The notes below the pieces were generated by a model. It did not search any database. It was not told where the DNA came from and was given only the letters and a program-made list of their open reading frames with translations. This document shows, piece after piece, positions 5,908 to 8,831 of a stretch of DNA of 8,831 bases. Source of the DNA: Magnetococcales bacterium. GTDB taxonomy: Bacteria > Pseudomonadota > Magnetococcia > Magnetococcales > DC0425bin3. A program made the position numbers and the translations under genes. The first letter of the stretch is position 1. Each line of letters opens with the position of its first letter. Location of the stretch: assembly GCA_015229045.1 (NCBI GenBank), contig JADGCJ010000134.1, forward strand, positions 1 to 8,831, written 5' to 3'.

Positions 5908-6288
5908 ATGGCCATGACAATCAACATCATGGACAACGAAGTCCTGCGCCCCTTATTTTTGAAGGCACTGGAAGAAAGCGAACAAAAAGGTGCCCGGAAA
6001 GGCATCCGGAAAGGCATCCGGAAAGGCACCCGGAAAGGCATGCAAAAAGGCATCCAGAAAGGCATCGAACAAGGCATCGAACAAGGCATCGAGCAAGGCA
6101 TCGAGCAAGGCACCCAAAAAGGCGAGGCTGCCATTCTGCTCCGTCTGCTACGCCGCCGCTTTGGTGAACTCCCTGACCAGGTGATTGCCAGGATCAACGC
6201 CGCAAGCCAGGAATCCATCGAAGCCTGGAGCGAAAACATTCTGGATGCCCGGTCGATTGAGGAGGTTTTCGGTTCAAGAGCAACCTGA
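5908..6288 (+). CDS. Tetrapeptide-repeat protein with an Rpn-type (DUF4351-like) C-terminal domain, no nuclease domain
   Basis: A 126-aa protein of unknown function. A short N-terminus (MAMTINIMDNEVLRPLFLKA) leads into eleven tetrapeptides (residues 28-71). The first six are basic (GARK, GIRK, GTRK, GMQK types), the next four are acidic (GIEQ), and the last is GTQK. This would give a charge-segregated, probably helical or coiled-coil linker. Residues 77-121 align without gaps to the end of the Rpn protein upstream (17 of 45 identical by my count), including LLRLLRRRF, ELP, AAS and SIEEVF. The PD-(D/E)XK core is absent. It may be a stand-alone regulator or partner of Rpn proteins, or a decayed relative. 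The good ribosome-binding site and intact frame favour a live gene. It lies directly after the antitoxin remnant and before the cobalamin riboswitch. Confidence 0.75.
   Translation: MAMTINIMDNEVLRPLFLKALEESEQKGARKGIRKGIRKGTRKGMQKGIQKGIEQGIEQGIEQGIEQGTQKGEAAILLRLLRRRFGELPDQVIARINAASQESIEAWSENILDARSIEEVFGSRAT
5989..6120 (+). repeat. 12-bp in-frame tandem repeat, 11 units
   Basis: Eleven consecutive 12-bp units inside the 126-aa protein gene, with consensus GGCATCCGGAAA in the first half and GGCATCGAACAA or GGCATCGAGCAA in the second. Neighbouring units are often identical (6001-6012 and 6013-6024; 6061-6072 and 6073-6084; 6085-6096 and 6097-6108), a sign of recent slippage. Each unit adds four residues, so length can change without a frameshift. 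Confidence 0.97.
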
Positions 6289-6297
6289 AATAACCCC

Positions 6298-6327
6298 TTG
6301 ACTTTCACACCCGATTCTCCTGAAAAT
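6298..6327 (+). promoter_or_regulatory. Candidate promoter of the riboswitch-cbiMNQO transcript
   Basis: TTGACT (6298-6303, 5 of 6 to the -35 box) is followed after 18 bp by GAAAAT (6322-6327, 4 of 6 to the -10 box). It lies 10 bp after the preceding stop codon. An inverted repeat overlaps it: ACACCCGA (6307-6314) against TCGGGGTGT (6330-6338), with one bulged G. The match is weak and by eye only. Confidence 0.35.
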
Positions 6328-6363
6328 CCTCGGGGTGTACTGGATTCCTCCGCGATTGCCGAA

Positions 6364-6540
6364 TTGCGGGGGATGAAATGGGAACACGGTCGTGGCCTTT
6401 GCTTGGCGAGGTACCATGCCGTGGCTGCCCCCGCAACTGTGAGCGGCGAGCCTGATCCAACAAGGCCACTGGGAAACCGGGAAGGCTGGACCCAGGCAAA
6501 GACCCGCAAGCCAGGAGACCTGCCAGTACCCTGTTGCAAG
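6364..6540 (+). ncRNA. Cobalamin (B12) riboswitch aptamer
   Basis: The aptamer landmarks occur in the right order. GGGAA is at 6380-6384, then CACGG pairs with CCGTG around the variable arm. The conserved core GCTGCCCCCGCAACTGT is at 6424-6440. The B12 box AAGCCAGGAGACCTGCC is at 6508-6524. Closing P1-like pairs can form between TTGC (6364-6367) and GCAA (6536-6539), so the outer limits are tentative. Adenosyl- or other cobalamin binding would turn down the cobalt uptake operon that begins 150 nt downstream. The leader has no intrinsic terminator, which points to control of translation initiation. Confidence 0.93.
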
Positions 6541-6567
6541 CGCGCTGTTGCTTCTTTTCCATCCGGG

Positions 6568-6681
6568 CGGGGTGCCCCGGTGGCGCGGGGTGGATTGATC
6601 TTGAAAAAAACCGGTCGCTCCAGCGACCGACTCCTCTCCCCGGACCATCGCTGCACGACCTCCTCTGGATTTTATGGGGAG
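6568..6681 (+). promoter_or_regulatory. Putative expression platform: competing hairpins and a sequestered cbiM ribosome-binding site
   Basis: CCCCG (6575-6579) can pair with CGGGG on either side (6568-6572 or 6586-6590). CGGGG (6586-6590) can instead pair with CCCCG (6638-6642), enclosing a perfect hairpin CGGTCGCT (6612-6619) against AGCGACCG (6622-6629). CTCCCC (6636-6641) is exactly complementary to the cbiM Shine-Dalgarno GGGGAG (6676-6681). These are mutually exclusive anti-SD and anti-anti-SD pairings. The switch model is inference; the complementarities are in the sequence. Confidence 0.5.
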
Positions 6682-6690
6682 TGTTGCCGT

Positions 6691-7386
6691 ATGCACATCA
6701 TGGAAGGTTTTTTGCCCCCGCTGCACGCTGCGGCCTGGAGTGTGGCTGCCCTTCCCTTTGTGATAGCCGGGGTGCGCAAGGCTGGCCGTACCCTGCGGGA
6801 AAAACCGGAAACACGCCTGTTGCTGGGTGCCTGTGGGGCTTTTGCCTTTGTCCTTTCCGCCCTCAAACTGCCGAGCGTGACCGGAAGCTGTTCCCATCCC
6901 ACCGGAACAGGTCTGGGAGCCGTCCTGTTCGGTCCCCCCATCATGACATTGATTGCGGCCATTGTGCTGCTGTTCCAGGCCCTGCTCCTGGCCCACGGGG
7001 GATTGACCACCCTGGGAGCCAACCTTTTTGCCATGGGAATCATCGGCCCCTGGGTGGCCTGGGCCGCCTACCGCGCCGGCAAGGCCGCCGGACTCACCCT
7101 GCCCACCACCCTGTTTATTTCCGCCACGCTCGGTAACCTCGCCACCTATGTCACCACCGCCCTGCAACTCGCCATCGCCTTTCCCGATCCGGTATCGGGC
7201 GTGGTCGGCTCTGCCGGCAAGTTTCTCGCCGTGTTTGCCGTGACCCAGATTCCATTGGCCATTGTTGAAGGGTTGTTGACGGTGGCCGTCGGCAACTGGC
7301 TGCTGCGCAACAGTGCCGATGAATTGCGCCAATTGGCCAATCTGCGCGGCCATGCCGGTTTGGAGAACTCCTGCCATGTTGCGTAA
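6691..7386 (+). CDS. cbiM: CbiM, substrate-binding membrane component of the cobalt ECF transporter
   Basis: A 231-aa integral membrane protein that captures Co2+ for import, feeding cobalamin synthesis. The start is fixed by the invariant N-terminus [16 protein letters not shown]. In the CbiM/NikM family the N-terminal amine and His2 bind the metal, so the start cannot move. A further conserved site is [17 protein letters not shown] (60-76) with His69, the likely third ligand region. Several hydrophobic segments follow (about 43-60, 77-105, 110-135, 144-165, 172-200). GGGGAG lies 9 nt before the ATG and is probably controlled by the upstream riboswitch. The stop overlaps the cbiN start by 11 nt. 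CbiM works with CbiN, CbiQ and CbiO. Cobalt rather than nickel is inferred from the CbiN partner and the B12 riboswitch. Confidence 0.97.
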   Translation: MHIMEGFLPPLHAAAWSVAALPFVIAGVRKAGRTLREKPETRLLLGACGAFAFVLSALKLPSVTGSCSHPTGTGLGAVLFGPPIMTLIAAIVLLFQALLLAHGGLTTLGANLFAMGIIGPWVAWAAYRAGKAAGLTLPTTLFISATLGNLATYVTTALQLAIAFPDPVSGVVGSAGKFLAVFAVTQIPLAIVEGLLTVAVGNWLLRNSADELRQLANLRGHAGLENSCHVA

Positions 7387-7690
7387 CAATCGGTTTGTTC
7401 TGACCCTGGCCCTGTTGATCGTGCTGCTTCCCTTTGTGCTGCCAGGATCCAAAAATGGCAATTTTACAGGTGCCGACGATCAGGCTGGAAAAATTGTTGC
7501 CCAGTTGCAGCCAGGATACCACCCCTGGATGACAGCGTTCTGGACCCCGCCCAGCAACGAAATTGCCAGCCTGTTCTTTGCCCTGCAAGCCGCCCTGGGC
7601 AGTGGCCTCATCGGTTATTATGCAGGCCTGCGGCGCGGTCGTCGCCAGGCGAAAGAGTCCCAAACCAATCAGGATCATGCGCGTTCTTGA
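7376..7690 (+). CDS. cbiN: CbiN, small auxiliary membrane subunit of the cobalt transporter
   Basis: A 104-aa protein with two transmembrane helices (about 6-23 and 62-83) and an extracytoplasmic loop between them. The family signatures are clear: GADDQA (32-37), [20 protein letters not shown] (48-67) and [17 protein letters not shown] (68-84). CbiN contacts CbiM and is needed to load cobalt into it. Its presence separates this system from NikMNQO-type transporters built on NikN. The start at ATG 7376 lies inside the end of cbiM (11-nt overlap), and the end overlaps cbiQ by 14 nt, so the subunits are translationally coupled. The C-terminal tail (about 85-104) is basic then polar, probably cytoplasmic. 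Confidence 0.96.
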   Translation: MLRNNRFVLTLALLIVLLPFVLPGSKNGNFTGADDQAGKIVAQLQPGYHPWMTAFWTPPSNEIASLFFALQAALGSGLIGYYAGLRRGRRQAKESQTNQDHARS

Positions 7691-8426
7691 CCGGATTGCC
7701 CACAACAATGCCTGGTCGTCACGCGGTACGGGAGGCAAAGCCGCTCTCTGTCTTGGCTTGATGGCCACGGCCCTGCTTGGATCCCCCCCCTTTGCCGCCC
7801 TGCTCGTTTTGCTGACCACGGCGATTCTGGCCCGCATGTCGGCCCGCGTTCCTGCTGCCGTATTTTTGGGCATGCTTTTGATCCCGGCCAGCTTTCTCGT
7901 GACCACTCTCCCCATGTTGGCCATTTCCGTATCCTGGCAGGAAGGTCTTCTCCTGACCTGGTCAGCCACCGGGGCACGGAATGCCGTGCTGCTTGGGTTG
8001 CGTTCCCTGGCCACTCTGGCGGCCATGCTCCTGCTCGCCTTGACCACTCCCCCCATGCGCCTGCTCACCCTCGGTAAAAAACTGGGGGTGTCGTCGGTGT
8101 TTATCGATCTTGCCATGCTCACCTACCGCCTGCTCTTCGTGCTGGGAGAGATGGCTGCCACCGGCTTCCAATCCCAATCTTTTCGCCTCGGTTATCAGGG
8201 ATGGCGACGTTCCCTGCGCTCCCTGGCCCTGCTTGTGGCCGGTCTGCTGGGCCGCACCCTGCACCAGGCACGCCGCATGGAAACCGGCTTGGCGGCCCGC
8301 GGCTATGCGGGAAACCTCCCCGTACTCTCCTCCGCTCCGCAAACCTTGCCTGGAGAGTGGTTGTGGGCCGTGGCCCTGCCGGGAGGAATCCTGCTGGTGA
8401 GTCGGGAATTGGCGCGTTATGGCTGA
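7677..8426 (+). CDS. cbiQ: CbiQ, transmembrane coupling component (ECF-T) of the cobalt transporter
   Basis: A 249-aa ECF-type T component that links CbiM/CbiN to the CbiO ATPase. The N-terminus [15 protein letters not shown] is typical of CbiQ. Hydrophobic helices lie at about 22-53, 60-86 and 103-123, with a last one near 227-243. The conserved cytoplasmic coupling motif ARRMETGLAARGY (198-210) is intact; its Ala-Arg-Gly element docks into the ATPase groove in this family. The ATG at 7677 overlaps the cbiN stop by 14 nt. AGGA (7671-7674) is only 2 nt away, so initiation probably depends on ribosomes finishing cbiN. It overlaps cbiO by 8 nt. Length is normal and no defect is seen. Confidence 0.95.
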   Translation: MRVLDRIAHNNAWSSRGTGGKAALCLGLMATALLGSPPFAALLVLLTTAILARMSARVPAAVFLGMLLIPASFLVTTLPMLAISVSWQEGLLLTWSATGARNAVLLGLRSLATLAAMLLLALTTPPMRLLTLGKKLGVSSVFIDLAMLTYRLLFVLGEMAATGFQSQSFRLGYQGWRRSLRSLALLVAGLLGRTLHQARRMETGLAARGYAGNLPVLSSAPQTLPGEWLWAVALPGGILLVSRELARYG

Positions 8427-8831
8427 GGTCATTCTGGAAGCCCGCAATCTGGTTTATCGCTTTCCGGGCAACACCGACGCGACGCTGCGCGGCCTCAACC
8501 TGAAAATTGCCGCCGGCGAACGCCTCGCCCTGCTGGGGGCCAATGGTGCCGGCAAGACAACTCTCCTTTTGCACCTGAATGGCACCTTGCGCCCCCAGAC
8601 AGGAAGTGTGCTGCTGGATGGTCAACCTGTTGGCCATGATCGCAATTCTCTTGCCCAATGGCGTCGCCAGGTCGGCGTGGTCCTTCAGGAATCGGATGAT
8701 CAATTGTTTGCGGCCACGGTGGCCGAAGATGTCTCCTTTGGCCCCCTCAATCTTGGTTTGTCGGAAGCTGAAACACGCCAGAGGGTCACGGAAACCCTGG
8801 GAGCTTTGCAAATTGCTTCTCTGGCGAACCG
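8419..8831 (+). CDS. cbiO: CbiO, ATPase of the cobalt ECF transporter, 5' part (3' end outside window)
   Basis: The first 137 codons of an ABC ATPase that powers cobalt uptake on the cytoplasmic face. The start ATG (8419) overlaps the cbiQ stop by 8 nt. Visible motifs: a CbiO-type N-terminus (VILEARNLVYRFPG), the Walker A GANGAGKT (40-47), LNGTLRPQTGSVLLDG (53-68), and the Q-loop VLQESDDQLFAATVAEDVSF (88-107) with Gln90, followed by GPLNLGL. The DDQLFA and FGPLNLGL blocks are characteristic of ECF energy-coupling ATPases. The signature motif, Walker B and H-loop lie beyond the window. The order cbiM-N-Q-O is the standard one. Confidence 0.96.
   Translation, partial: MAEVILEARNLVYRFPGNTDATLRGLNLKIAAGERLALLGANGAGKTTLLLHLNGTLRPQTGSVLLDGQPVGHDRNSLAQWRRQVGVVLQESDDQLFAATVAEDVSFGPLNLGLSEAETRQRVTETLGALQIASLAN

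Noticed and set aside
5989..6120. CRISPR-like repeat array
   Set aside because: Units are 12 bp, directly abutting without spacers, and in frame within a gene, so this is a coding tandem repeat.
3390..6288. Insertion sequence or transposon carrying the TA/Rpn block
   Set aside because: The Rpn protein is of the family once called transposase_31, but these are nucleases without terminal inverted repeats. I see no IS ends, target-site duplications or integrase.
6568..6629. Intrinsic terminator as the riboswitch output
   Set aside because: The hairpins are followed by CTCCTCTCCCC or purine-rich sequence, not a U-tract, so a translational platform fits better.
5712..6656. Long minus-strand frame opposite the antitoxin remnant, repeat gene and riboswitch
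   Set aside because: Its runs of Met-Pro-Phe-type repeats are the reverse complement of the 12-bp array, and it crosses a well-supported riboswitch.
6274..7461. 395-codon minus-strand frame opposite the riboswitch and cbiM
   Set aside because: It is a low-complexity Gly/Gln-rich shadow of cbiM and the leader. The + strand has clear family motifs.

Overview
The window reads as a chromosomal segment of a moderately GC-rich Gram-negative bacterium. Three things point there: a chromosomal-type ParA/ParB pair, an outer-membrane beta-barrel protein with a Sec signal peptide, and a cobalamin-riboswitch-controlled cobalt ECF transporter. A proteobacterium is likely. A Magnetococcales-like lineage is only an impression from the mix of partition, porin, toxin-antitoxin and Rpn-type genes, and I cannot confirm it. 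Every gene I can support lies on the + strand.

Layout. (1) 1-1704: the 3' part of parA, then parB. Between them the last 76 bp of parA is repeated in tandem about three times, which pushes parB about 157 bp away from the parA stop. (2) 1705-3389: a leader with a candidate sigma70 promoter and a stem-loop, then a 471-aa porin-like protein, closed by a strong rho-independent terminator. (3) 3390-6288: an accessory block that looks more A/T-rich. It holds a toxin-first HigB/HigA-type pair, a RelB/DinJ-YafQ pair with overlapping genes, a full-length Rpn (PD-(D/E)XK) family protein, an internally deleted second copy of the HigA-type antitoxin gene, and a 126-aa protein. That last protein has an 11-unit tetrapeptide repeat followed by a C-terminal domain homologous to the end of the Rpn protein. 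(4) 6289-8831: a cobalamin riboswitch with a plausible Shine-Dalgarno-sequestering expression platform, then cbiM, cbiN, cbiQ and the start of cbiO. Each of these genes overlaps the next by 8-14 nt, and the window ends inside cbiO.

How the genes work together. ParA and ParB would segregate the replicon. CbiM, CbiN, CbiQ and CbiO form one inner-membrane cobalt importer that the riboswitch should shut down when cobalamin is plentiful. The two toxin-antitoxin pairs are self-contained modules. The Rpn protein and the repeat protein share a C-terminal module and a habit of 12-bp in-frame repeats. The duplicated, deleted antitoxin remnant between them shows that the block has been rearranged.

I see no clearly new multi-gene system. 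The best leads are the repeat-rich nuclease-less Rpn relative, the duplicated antitoxin remnant, the triplicated parA tail and the riboswitch expression platform.
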